DNA of 64,000 nucleotides, from positions 5,828,001 to 5,892,000 of the forward strand of contig NZ_CP009287.1 of NCBI RefSeq assembly GCF_000758705.1, given 5' to 3'. This DNA comes from Paenibacillus graminis (GTDB lineage Bacteria > Bacillota > Bacilli > Paenibacillales > Paenibacillaceae). Below, in pieces: positions 45,330 through 53,274 of the stretch. A program made the translations under genes and the position numbers. The stretch's first letter is position 1. Each line of letters begins with the position of its first letter. The notes under the pieces were generated by a model that did no database searches, was not told the DNA's origin, and was given only the letters and a program-made list of their open reading frames with translations.

Positions 45330-46166
45330 GGGTTCACTCCCCTTTGGGTGTTGGCCTGCCGCAGGATTGTGCAGCGGGCTGGTGTTAAGCCACGGCGCGC
45401 CCGGGTTAGCCCGTCATTGGATGCGACTGGCATGCCGGTGGCCCGATTGAGCGGCATTTGCCGGTGTTAGCACGAAGACTGGTGCGTTGATCGGCGGATT
45501 AACGGCATTTGCCGGTGTTAGGTGCGATGACTGGTGCGTTGGCGGCGGAATTTAACAGCTTTTGCCGGTGTTAGGTGCGATGACTGGTGCGTTGGTGCGG
45601 ATTTAACGGCATTTTGCCGGTGTTGGGTGCGATGGCTGGTGCGTTGGCGGCGGATTTAACGGCATTTTTGCCGGTGTTGGGTGCGATGACTGGTGCGTTG
45701 GCGGCGAATTTAACGGCATTTTTGCTTGTGTTAGGTGCGATGACTGGTGCGTACGCGGCGGATTTAACGGCATTTTTGCCGGTAATTCCATTACGTGTGG
45801 TAAAAAGTGAAGTTATTTCTCCCTGAAATAATCAATCGTGAGATTTAGGTGGAAAAAGTAAACTTAATTCGGCCGTATTTGTCCATTAGGAGTAAAATGA
45901 GCCAAAATAGCAATACTTTTTCCACTTAGTTTGCGTAACATCATGGTTTTCGGCAAATTAGTGGTACTTTTTCCACTTCACTCAGCCAAGGAGCACCGAG
46001 AAGATACGTACGTTCCTTACGCAAACTCCGAGCCTGATCCTTCGCACAGGTAGGCGGAATCAACAGCCTTCAGTCGGTGCTGGTGCGTCTGCGCGCGGGG
46101 CGGGCAGCTGCGCATTCGCCGCCGCGCAGCACTCGCAGGGCACGCCTTCCCCGGCGGCGTGCAGGC
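45330..46166. other. Gene-free region between the glycan operon and the Arg-tailed glycosyltransferase
   Basis: Apart from the tandem array, it holds three copies of an AGTGGAAAAAGTA-like motif: one direct (45850-45862) and two as TACTTTTTCCACTT (about 45923 and 45967). Similar TTTTCCACTT strings are dispersed in intergenic DNA of this genus, as I recall. The glycan operon promoter must lie here but no clear -35/-10 pair stands out. Confidence 0.5.
45451..45783. repeat. Tandem array of 51-54 bp hairpin units
   Basis: Six units plus a partial seventh. Each begins with a hairpin ACGGCATTTTTGCCGG (CGGCA stem, T-rich loop) and is followed by about 37 bases with the constant core GGTGCGATGACTGGTGCG. 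Length varies (51, 53, 53, 54, 54) through changes in the T-loop and GGCGG tract, so no frame is preserved. Degenerate related sequence extends left to about 45360. It lies upstream of the glycan operon start. Confidence 0.88.
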
Positions 46167-47663
46167 CTAGGCCGCTTTGCGCCGCCGCTTCGCCTGGCGG
46201 CGGGCATGGCCCGTGCGGCGGTGCTTGCCGCCGCTGCTCCTCCGGCGCGCGCTCCGTGCGGCGCGCCGCTTACGGCCGGGGCGCGGACGGCTGCGCGCCC
46301 GGGATGTGGCGCGGCGGAGCTTGCCGCGCCGGAGCCTGCCGCGCCGCAGCCGTGCTGCGCGGCTTGCCGGGCTTTGCCGCGCCGGCTCCGGCTGCGGCGG
46401 CGGGACAGGCTCGCTGCTGTCCGAAGCTTCGGCAGCAGCGGGGAGCTCCGGTGCGCCGGCAGGCTCCGGCAGCGCGGGGCAATAGCGGAGATTCCATCTC
46501 TCCGCAAGGCCTTGCAGCCGTACGCGGTAGGCCGCCGGTCCATAGACGGCGTCGACGCGCTCCCGCGCCAGGCTGCCGACGACGGCTGCCAGCCCCGGCA
46601 CCGCCAGCATGCTGTTCACCCGCTGTGCGAGCTGGTCGATGTCTCCCACAGGGGCGAGCAGTTCGCCGCATCCGGCAGCATGGAGAATTTCGTATAAGCC
46701 GCCGGATGCATAAGCCACTACCGGCTTGCCAAAGGCCAGGCCTTCCAGCGCAGTCATGCCGAAACCCTCGCGGATCAGGCTGGGAACCACCAGCATATCC
46801 ATGGCGCAATAGACTTCCGGAAGACTTTCTTCATAGCCTAAGAATTTGAAATGTGAGGTCAGGCCTTCCAGCTTTACCTTGCGGACGCAGCGCTCATAGT
46901 AGCTTTTATCCCCCGGTGTCCCGACGACCATGAATTTTGCCTCAGGATGATGCTTCGATACAAGAACAGCCATTTTTACGAAATGCTCCAGACCCTTTTC
47001 TTTATTAATAAATGAAGAAATATAACCGATAAGCGGCTCTTTGGGGGCAACCCGTAATTCACGGCGGCGTTCGCTCCGCAGCTTGCTCCAGGCTTCGAAC
47101 ATCATCTCCGAATCATTCCACGACGGGGGAAGCTGCGTTACCTTCTCCTCGCGGATATCCTCGGGAAAGCAAGACGCTGCCGTATGGGAAATGGCCAGAA
47201 TCTCATCGCTGTTCTTGTGGATCAATTCCGTGCTGATTGATGTGAAATCGTTGTCTGTGATGGTCTCCGAGATCTTCCACACCACGGGGATGCCCAGTGA
47301 TTTCGCCGCCATCGCCGGCAAAGCATGAACACAGGTGCTGGAGATAATAAACGCCGGGCGCAGTGCGCCGAGCCACTCTACCAGCTCGCAATACTCACGT
47401 TTCTCCTGGAATTTGCGGATATCCGGCTCCAGCCCGGCATAGGGTGTGTACATCCCGTAGACCAGAGGAATGGTCAGCAGCTGTACATTCAATCCATTTT
47501 TACGCGCCTGCCGGGTCAGCTTGCCTTCCTGGGGTGCCACGAGAATGCAGTTGAAGTAGGGGGACAGCTCCCGGCTGAAGAACAGCAGCAGCTTCTCCGC
47601 TCCTGTAATGCTGCGTGTATTGGATACATGGGAAAAGAGCACGATTGTCGCTTTGTCGGCCAT
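46167..47663 (-). CDS. Glycosyltransferase family 4 with Arg-rich C-terminal tail
   Basis: A 498-residue protein. Residues 1-385 are a GT-B glycosyltransferase (FSHVSNTRSITGAEKLLLFF; GYISSFINKEKGLEHFV; donor site VPSLIREGFGMTALEGLAFGKPVVAY). After a Pro/Glu-rich linker (SSEPVPPPQPEPA) comes a tail of about 85 residues with Arg, Ala, Ser, Gly and Lys only (RRGRLRRGKLRR, GRKRRAARSARRR). The tail is encoded by very GC-rich DNA (46170-46440). A basic tail could bind anionic spore polymers, nucleic acid or coat protein. AAGGAG lies 12 bases before ATG 47663. It follows two CgeB-like genes in the same direction. Confidence 0.88.
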   Translation of the reverse strand: MADKATIVLFSHVSNTRSITGAEKLLLFFSRELSPYFNCILVAPQEGKLTRQARKNGLNVQLLTIPLVYGMYTPYAGLEPDIRKFQEKREYCELVEWLGALRPAFIISSTCVHALPAMAAKSLGIPVVWKISETITDNDFTSISTELIHKNSDEILAISHTAASCFPEDIREEKVTQLPPSWNDSEMMFEAWSKLRSERRRELRVAPKEPLIGYISSFINKEKGLEHFVKMAVLVSKHHPEAKFMVVGTPGDKSYYERCVRKVKLEGLTSHFKFLGYEESLPEVYCAMDMLVVPSLIREGFGMTALEGLAFGKPVVAYASGGLYEILHAAGCGELLAPVGDIDQLAQRVNSMLAVPGLAAVVGSLARERVDAVYGPAAYRVRLQGLAERWNLRYCPALPEPAGAPELPAAAEASDSSEPVPPPQPEPARQSPASRAARLRRGRLRRGKLRRATSRARSRPRPGRKRRAARSARRRSSGGKHRRTGHARRQAKRRRKAA

Positions 47664-47716
47664 GGTGTGTCGGCGCTCCTTGACAGGGCTGTGGAGCAGC
47701 CATTCACCTCCCTAAA

Positions 47717-47860
47717 AGTTTTACGGAGCATTGCAACTTGAATTAACTTCGCAGTAAAACTCGCTTCGGAAGCATACGCTTAGTTTTACGGAGCATTGCA
47801 ACTTGAATTAACTTCGCAGTAAAAACTTGCTTCGGAAGCATCCGCTTAGTTTTACGGAGC
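47717..47860. repeat. Two 65-66 bp direct repeats plus a partial third, hairpin type
   Basis: Units start at 47717, 47782 and 47848 with AGTTTTACGGAGC. Within each unit AGTTTTAC pairs with GTAAAACT about 37 bases later, and GCTTCGGAAGC forms a second small hairpin. The third copy diverges after 13 bases but ends again in GTAAAACT. It lies upstream of the Arg-tailed glycosyltransferase gene. Confidence 0.88.
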
Positions 47861-48055
47861 TAATTTTACCGTTCATGTCTTGCTGTAAAACTTGCACTGC
47901 TTGTGTTGGACTGTTGGGCACCGCGGCGGCCAAAGCAGGTATTCTGCCGCCAAACGCCATTGCCCGGTACTCCAGTAGTATATTGAGAGGGAACAGATGC
48001 CGGCACGACACCTGTCCCCCGGATATACGCACATTTCCCATGCGCTCCGTACTGC

Positions 48056-49189
48056 CTAGCCATAAATTAAAGTCAACAGCTTATGCAGGCGTCTGGTATA
48101 CGTGTGGTCCTTAAGCGTACGCTCAAAAGCGCGCAGAGCCATCGCGCGGCGTTCCTCTTCATGTGTCAGGTAATAGCGGATTTTATCCATCATTTCGCGC
48201 GGGCTGGCGAACGTATCGATCTCTTCACCTATGGTATAAAAGGAGCCCATGTCATCTCTTGCGTCACACAGCTGCAGGGTTCCGCTGGCCGCAATTTCAA
48301 AGGTGCGCGGATTCGGTGAAACGGCAGGAATCAATAAAGTGTTGTTATTCGCTGCCTCGTCGATGTGGGAGCGGTGGAGATTAATGACGATTTTGGAGCC
48401 GCTATAGGTGACTGCTGTCTCCTGCGGCGTCATCCATTTGCCGATCTCTATGCGCTCCCCATAGAGCGGCGCCTCCGGCAGCCGATCCCACCAAATGCCG
48501 TTGATGACTGTGTTATAGCTCATCAGCTCCGGCATAATTTCACGGAAGAAGTGAACTCTGTTCCAATACGCCGAACCAATAAAGCTGATATCCCGGCTGA
48601 CCGGTGAACGTCCGGTTGTCGGGCGGTAATGCTCCCTGTGGGCAGCAAAGGGCAGATAATGCACCTCCGGGCATCCCAAGCCGCGGTAGAATTCCACACA
48701 ATTCTTTTCCAGCGTGAACACATAATCGTAGTGGGCTACAATTTTTACTGTGAAGTCCGTATAGTAAGGATCATCTGTAAGCCAAATGGCTGTCTTGATG
48801 CCTTTGCCGCGCAGGACGGCCACTTGGTCAAGCGGCAGATCCATTCCATCCAAAACCAGCACAAGATCAGGGCGCTGCGCATCCGCAAGCTCCACCAGAT
48901 TCTGCCGCACATCGGTAATCGTGACCTGAGTGGTCAATTTTTGCAGCGCATAGAGGACCGCATCATCGAGCGGCGAGTACGGATAACCTTTACCTGATGC
49001 CACGTACATCACATGAATATTGCGAACCGGAAGCGGCTCCTCCGGGCGGCCATCCAGGATGGTGAGTCTTCCCCGCAGGTAGCCTTCATCGTATCCTATC
49101 TTGAAGCCGGACAGGCGGCCCCGGAGCTTCTCTTCTTCCGCCGGTGTTCGCGGCAGCGGCGGTGCAGGCATGATAAAATTATTATTCAT
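48056..49189 (-). CDS. CgeB-like glycosyltransferase (spore maturation family)
   Basis: A 377-residue CgeB/DUF3880-type protein. The C-terminal half has the typical VINLHRSHIDEAANNNTLL, then NPRTFEIAASGTLQLCDARDD and a final helix. An N-terminal LSGFKIGYDEGYLRGRL carries the G-Y-x-x-G-Y motif also found in its paralogue and in the Arg-rich protein at 58466. In Bacillus, cgeB is a sigma-K/GerE gene shaping the outer spore surface. It is the second of two tandem paralogues; AAAGGAG precedes ATG 49189. Confidence 0.9.
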   Translation of the reverse strand: MNNNFIMPAPPLPRTPAEEEKLRGRLSGFKIGYDEGYLRGRLTILDGRPEEPLPVRNIHVMYVASGKGYPYSPLDDAVLYALQKLTTQVTITDVRQNLVELADAQRPDLVLVLDGMDLPLDQVAVLRGKGIKTAIWLTDDPYYTDFTVKIVAHYDYVFTLEKNCVEFYRGLGCPEVHYLPFAAHREHYRPTTGRSPVSRDISFIGSAYWNRVHFFREIMPELMSYNTVINGIWWDRLPEAPLYGERIEIGKWMTPQETAVTYSGSKIVINLHRSHIDEAANNNTLLIPAVSPNPRTFEIAASGTLQLCDARDDMGSFYTIGEEIDTFASPREMMDKIRYYLTHEEERRAMALRAFERTLKDHTYTRRLHKLLTLIYG

Positions 49190-49222
49190 AGATTATTCGC
49201 TCCTTTAATCCGTATTTGGATA

Positions 49223-50320
49223 TCATACTTGTGCTGTCAGAACATTCAGCAAGTGAGGCAGCCGGGAAGTAAAGGTATGATGGCGCAGGGTCGTCCGCAG
49301 TCCCTGAAGTGCGATCTGCTGGCGTTCCTTCTCATGCTTCAGATAGTAGTCGATTTTGTACTTCAGCTCGTCGGGGTTTTCAAAGGTATCCAAATCCCTG
49401 CCCGGACGGTAATAATTGCCCAGATCCTCGCGGACATCGGTCAGCTGCATGGTCCCGCAGGCACTGATTTCATAGGTTCGCGGATTAATGGAACGGGAGG
49501 GAAGCTGGAAAGAGTTCCGGTTGTCCTGCCCGCCCTCCCACGGACGGTGAATATTAATGACCAGCTTGGCACCGCTGTAATAATTTGCGGTCTCCTCGGG
49601 AGGAATGAAGCCGTCTTTGATAAAAGGTGACAGCTCCTCATAGGCGGACAGCCGTTCCCAGAACCCTCCGGCGATCAGCACCTTCTTGCCTTGGAGAAAC
49701 GGAGCCAGCCCGTCAAACAGCACTGTCCGGTTGCGGAAGGCATTGCCGATAAAAACAACATCATATTGATACTGCGGACCGGTGCGGCGCGGGTAGAACA
49801 TCTGCGGATTCACACAGAGCGGAAGGTAATGTACAGAACTCACTCCGAGGTCATGGTAGAACTCCACACAAGCCAATTCATGTGTAAAGACATGATCATA
49901 ATGCCGGCAAATCACCGATGTATCCTCCGTAAAATAAGGATCATCCACGAACCAGATAGCTGTAGGGATTCCCAGTTTCCGAATTTCCGTGATCTGATCC
50001 AGATGATTCTCGGGGAACACATGCAGTCCATTCATGACCAGCACAGCTCCCGGCGACTCGCGGGCGGCTACCTCCAGCATGGTCTCCGGTGAGCTGATGA
50101 CCAGTTCGCTGACAAGCTGCCCCAGCGCTTCCGTTATTCCCGTATCAATCGCTTGAAATCCCTGCGGCACATACATCAGCTTGAGCGGCCGGCATGCCCC
50201 CACCTCCGGAAGATTCAGGCGTTTCACGGCTTCACACAGGCCGAGGCGGTAGCCTTCCTGATAACCGTCGCGGTAATCCCGTGGATGCACTTTTCTCTTT
50301 TCTGATTTCACGGCTTTCAC
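49223..50320 (-). CDS. CgeB-like glycosyltransferase (spore maturation family)
   Basis: A 365-residue paralogue of the next gene: IWFVDDPYFTEDTSVICRHY against IWLTDDPYYTDFTVKIVAHY, LVINIHRPWEG, NPRTYEISACGTMQLTDVRED. The N-terminus is basic (KSEKRKVHPRDY) followed by RDGYQEGYRLG, again the G-Y-x-x-G-Y motif. The start GTG 50320 has only a weak GGGGCAGG site. Upstream is the motif CCGCATATA (see 50344), shared with the operon at 59867. Confidence 0.9.
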   Translation of the reverse strand: MKAVKSEKRKVHPRDYRDGYQEGYRLGLCEAVKRLNLPEVGACRPLKLMYVPQGFQAIDTGITEALGQLVSELVISSPETMLEVAARESPGAVLVMNGLHVFPENHLDQITEIRKLGIPTAIWFVDDPYFTEDTSVICRHYDHVFTHELACVEFYHDLGVSSVHYLPLCVNPQMFYPRRTGPQYQYDVVFIGNAFRNRTVLFDGLAPFLQGKKVLIAGGFWERLSAYEELSPFIKDGFIPPEETANYYSGAKLVINIHRPWEGGQDNRNSFQLPSRSINPRTYEISACGTMQLTDVREDLGNYYRPGRDLDTFENPDELKYKIDYYLKHEKERQQIALQGLRTTLRHHTFTSRLPHLLNVLTAQV

Positions 50321-50343
50321 CCTGCCCCGTTATATTCTCAAGA

Positions 50344-50361
50344 CAGTATAACTATATGCGG
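50344..50361 (-). promoter_or_regulatory. Candidate mother-cell promoter element of cgeB-like operon
   Basis: The minus strand reads CCGCATATAGTTATACTG, 24-41 bases upstream of the start. CATATAGT is one base from a sigma-E -10 box (CATACANT). The same CCGCATATA...TACTG string recurs at the same distance from the operon at 59867. No convincing -35 box was found, so this is tentative. Confidence 0.4.
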
Positions 50362-50523
50362 AGTCAGCATCCGCCTCATGGACATCTGTCTGTATCCCGC
50401 TGAAATTGGCATATGCCCCCTGTCTATTGCCCAAGTTGCCCGAACCTTTGCAGATTGGTTCCACTCGGGCTACAATTATGGAAGCAAATGAGAGTCTATT
50501 AAAGAGATTGGGAGAGTGGGACA

Positions 50524-51315
50524 ATGTATGCAATGGATAACGCCATGCTCTACATCCGCCATGCGGAGCTGACGCGTGAACGGGTCCCTTCTTTTCAGGC
50601 CTATCCGTTTGATTTGCCGGTGATCCGCAGCTTTAACCGGCTGGCTTTTCAGAAGCGGGTTACGTTTCTTGCGGGTGAGAACGGGACGGGGAAATCAACA
50701 CTGCTGGAAGGTATTGCTGCAGCCTGGGGCTTTAACCCCGAAGGCGGAACGCTGAACTTCTCATTCAACACCCGCTCCTCACATTCCAGCCTGCATAAGT
50801 ATCTGCGGCTTGCCAAAGGGGTGAGACGCCCAAGGGACGGCTTCTTTCTGCGTGCGGAGAGCTACTATAATGTGGCATCCTATATTGACCAGTTGGATGA
50901 AGAGCCTGTAGAGCCGGGAGAACCGGTAAAGAGCCCTTTGATCAAAAATTCCTACGGGGGCAAGTCACTGCATGAGCAGTCTCACGGCGAATCGTTTTTT
51001 TCCGCCTTTGTCCACCGCTTTGGCGGACAAGGCCTCTATATACTCGACGAGCCGGAAGCAGCCCTCTCCCCGCTGCGGCAGATGTCGCTGCTGGTGCGCA
51101 TGCACGAGCTGGCAGAGCAGCAATCACAGTTCATCATCGCCACTCACTCGCCGATTCTGATGTCCTACCCCGGGGCAGATATATACCTGCTGGAGGGCGA
51201 GGGTATCCGGCCTGTCACTTTGGAGGAAACGGAGCACTACACCGTAACCAAAGCATTCATGAACGACCGTGCGGGAATGCTGCGCGAGCTGTTGGGAGAC
51301 GGCGGAAAAGGATAA
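50524..51315 (+). CDS. AAA-family ATPase (ABC-ATPase fold, stand-alone)
   Basis: A 263-residue soluble ATPase: Walker A AGENGTGKSTLLE near residue 49, a short signature-like HGESFFSAFVHRF, Walker B GLYILDEPEAALSP and a C-terminal FIIATHSPILMSYPGADIYLL. The fold is that of RecF/OLD-like predicted ATPases without a nuclease domain. No partner gene is adjacent. It may be housekeeping or a defence relic; the role is unknown. GGGAG lies upstream of ATG 50524. Confidence 0.88.
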   Translation: MYAMDNAMLYIRHAELTRERVPSFQAYPFDLPVIRSFNRLAFQKRVTFLAGENGTGKSTLLEGIAAAWGFNPEGGTLNFSFNTRSSHSSLHKYLRLAKGVRRPRDGFFLRAESYYNVASYIDQLDEEPVEPGEPVKSPLIKNSYGGKSLHEQSHGESFFSAFVHRFGGQGLYILDEPEAALSPLRQMSLLVRMHELAEQQSQFIIATHSPILMSYPGADIYLLEGEGIRPVTLEETEHYTVTKAFMNDRAGMLRELLGDGGKG

Positions 51316-51644
51316 CGGAACAACTCCCCCCAACTGCCTGAAAAGTGGTACAGAATTTAGCATTTCATGCGCTGCTGCGGCTCAGGCGGCGGATTGCTGC
51401 ACGAAATGCTGCTTTTCTTGCACTGCTGCCGCTCCAGACGCCAGCTTGTTGTTTTTCGTGCAGCATTTCTCATACCTACGTCTTTTCCGGAAGCCAGATT
51501 ATTGTAGAACGTACCGCATTTCATCCCCCACATCCCTCAACTTTTTCAGGTGTCAGCCCGCTCTCGCTCAGTACACAAAAAGACACCTGCACAGGTTGTT
51601 CCCTTCCCTGTACAAGTGTCTTTTGACATTTCCGAAATAATACT
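51316..51644. other. Gap with inverted repeats and a terminator
   Basis: GAAATGCTGC (51403-51412) and GCAGCATTTC (51460-51469) are inverted repeats inside related GCTGCACGAAATGCTGC-type sequence, another hairpin element of this region. A terminator follows at 51577. No gene is seen. Confidence 0.6.
51577..51626 (-). terminator. Terminator of the ltaS-like/spo0E-like operon
   Basis: AAAAGACAC (51579-51587) pairs with GTGTCTTTT (51616-51624), with inner CAGG/CCTG pairs. It can act on both strands; on the minus strand the T-run follows directly. It ends 20 bases past the small spo0E-like gene. Confidence 0.85.
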
Positions 51645-51830
51645 CTAGTGACCTCTCCTGGAGAACTCCCCGTCATCATCAGCCTGACAATCAATATACT
51701 CGTTGATCAGCACGTCCAGCTTCACCGATTGGCTGAGCACCCTGGGATGCTGGATGCCTAGCTCCAAGGCCAACGCATGCAGTTCTTTTCTGGCTTGCTC
51801 AATTCGTGCCTGATACTGTTTATCTCCCAT
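51645..51830 (-). CDS. Spo0E-like aspartyl-phosphatase
   Basis: A 61-residue helical hairpin protein. It has the family pattern IEQARKELHALALELG...VLSQSVKLDVLINEYID, including the S-Q-x-x-x-L-D motif. Spo0E proteins dephosphorylate Spo0A-P and so delay sporulation. ATG 51830 lies inside the end of the polytopic membrane protein gene, so the two are translationally coupled, an unexpected link between a surface-glycan operon and the phosphorelay. Here the motif reads SQSVKLD, one residue longer than SQELD. Confidence 0.82.
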   Translation of the reverse strand: MGDKQYQARIEQARKELHALALELGIQHPRVLSQSVKLDVLINEYIDCQADDDGEFSRRGH

Positions 51831-53265
51831 AACGGCCGCTTTTCCCGGCAACGGATTGTACCAGCCGCACAAGCTTGTGGACTACCCAGCCGAATATCAC
51901 CACAGCCATCATATCGAAGCTGACGTTGAACAGAAACAAGTGCTTCCCGATGTCTGCCCTGCCATCCCCCATAATCGGTACCAGGAAAGAAAATAGTCCA
52001 ATCAGGCCCAGCAGCATCAGCAGCTCGCCTGCAATCCGTCCACGCAGATCCCGGCTGCGGAAATACTCGAACAGAACTCCGGCATAATAGAGAAGATAGA
52101 AAACAGCTAGAAAGCCAAGCGAATGCGGCAGCACTTCTCTTTTGAACTGGCTCCAGGTGCTGTACGTATAGGATAATGCCTGTTCCGGCCGGCCTTCAGA
52201 CTTCTCATAGTTTCCCAAGTAATAGGGACGCAGGTCCATGCTGTTCTGTGCAGCATATTTCATGCCCTCTGCCAGCCGCGAGGGATGTTTGATATAGAAG
52301 AAGAGCACATCCTTATGGGACACCCGGTTATAGAAATCCGCCTGAAGCGACGGATCATCCTGCTTGATCGCCGTACCCGACTGGAAATAGTTCGTGCCTG
52401 CCAGCACTTCCAGCTTCTCCGGCAAACCCAGCTCGCGCAAGTCCCCCCTCACATCCGGCGACCCGTTCAAAATTCCGAAGAACACCGTCTGATACAGGTT
52501 GATATGCTTCAGCTCTTTGGGTGCAGCCACATACATAATCACCGAGACAAGACATACCGCGACCGCGAACCGCATGGCCAGCTTGCGCCAGCTCCCCGTT
52601 CCGTTCAGCGTCATCAGCCGCAGGAAGATCAGAGAAAAGGCAATGCCCACCGGGGCATTCTGGATTTTGGAGCAGACCAGAAACAATACAGCGATAAAAA
52701 ACAGGGTCAGCCCTTTGGTTGTCGGCCGCTCCTGTCCTGCCAGCCTGAGTCCCAGTGCAAAAGTAAGCAGCATGGACACCATCGATACCGGCTCGCCAAA
52801 CAGTGAATTGAAGTAGGCCAGATACCCGATGTCGTAAAACACGATAAGCATTCCAGCACCGAGCAGCAGTCCCGTAATATAGGAGCAGCTGCCGCCCAGC
52901 TTGACGATCATCCAGGTCGCCGCGAGCAGCAATAGCGCATACACTGCCGCCAGCAGGCGGATATCAAAATAACTGCCGTGCACCAGCCCGGCCAGCAGTC
53001 TCGGCACCAGCACCAGCAGAATTTGCGAGGACGGATAGAAGCCCTGGAACAAATTTTCATAGGCAAATCTCGAATGGCTGAAGCTGAAAAAGCGGTCGGC
53101 ATAACTTTCCGCGGCATTATAGTAATCCAGTCCTACTGTGTTCATCATCCGTTCGAAGTCACCATTATCGGCAACACCGACGAACGGCTGCACAAACAGC
53201 AAATAGATGATCAGGCCACAGCCCGCAAGAGCAATGAGAATTTCTGCTTTGAATATTCTTTTCAT
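51820..53265 (-). CDS. Polytopic membrane protein of glycan biosynthesis (WsfD-like)
   Basis: A 481-residue protein with about 11 membrane segments and a large extracellular loop (about residues 265-360). The early VADNGDFERMM motif carries acidic residues after the first membrane segment, as in GT-C-fold lipid-linked-sugar transferases and in WsfD-like proteins from S-layer glycosylation loci (from memory). It probably transfers a sugar from a lipid carrier outside the membrane. It follows the LTA-synthase-like gene by nine bases. Confidence 0.75.
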   Translation of the reverse strand: MKRIFKAEILIALAGCGLIIYLLFVQPFVGVADNGDFERMMNTVGLDYYNAAESYADRFFSFSHSRFAYENLFQGFYPSSQILLVLVPRLLAGLVHGSYFDIRLLAAVYALLLLAATWMIVKLGGSCSYITGLLLGAGMLIVFYDIGYLAYFNSLFGEPVSMVSMLLTFALGLRLAGQERPTTKGLTLFFIAVLFLVCSKIQNAPVGIAFSLIFLRLMTLNGTGSWRKLAMRFAVAVCLVSVIMYVAAPKELKHINLYQTVFFGILNGSPDVRGDLRELGLPEKLEVLAGTNYFQSGTAIKQDDPSLQADFYNRVSHKDVLFFYIKHPSRLAEGMKYAAQNSMDLRPYYLGNYEKSEGRPEQALSYTYSTWSQFKREVLPHSLGFLAVFYLLYYAGVLFEYFRSRDLRGRIAGELLMLLGLIGLFSFLVPIMGDGRADIGKHLFLFNVSFDMMAVVIFGWVVHKLVRLVQSVAGKSGRYGR

Positions 53266-53274
53266 AGTTTCTCC

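Noticed and set aside
45587..45826. 79-codon plus-strand frame and opposing frame in the 45451 repeats
   Set aside because: Repeat-derived; unit lengths of 51-54 break the frame and no ribosome site is present.
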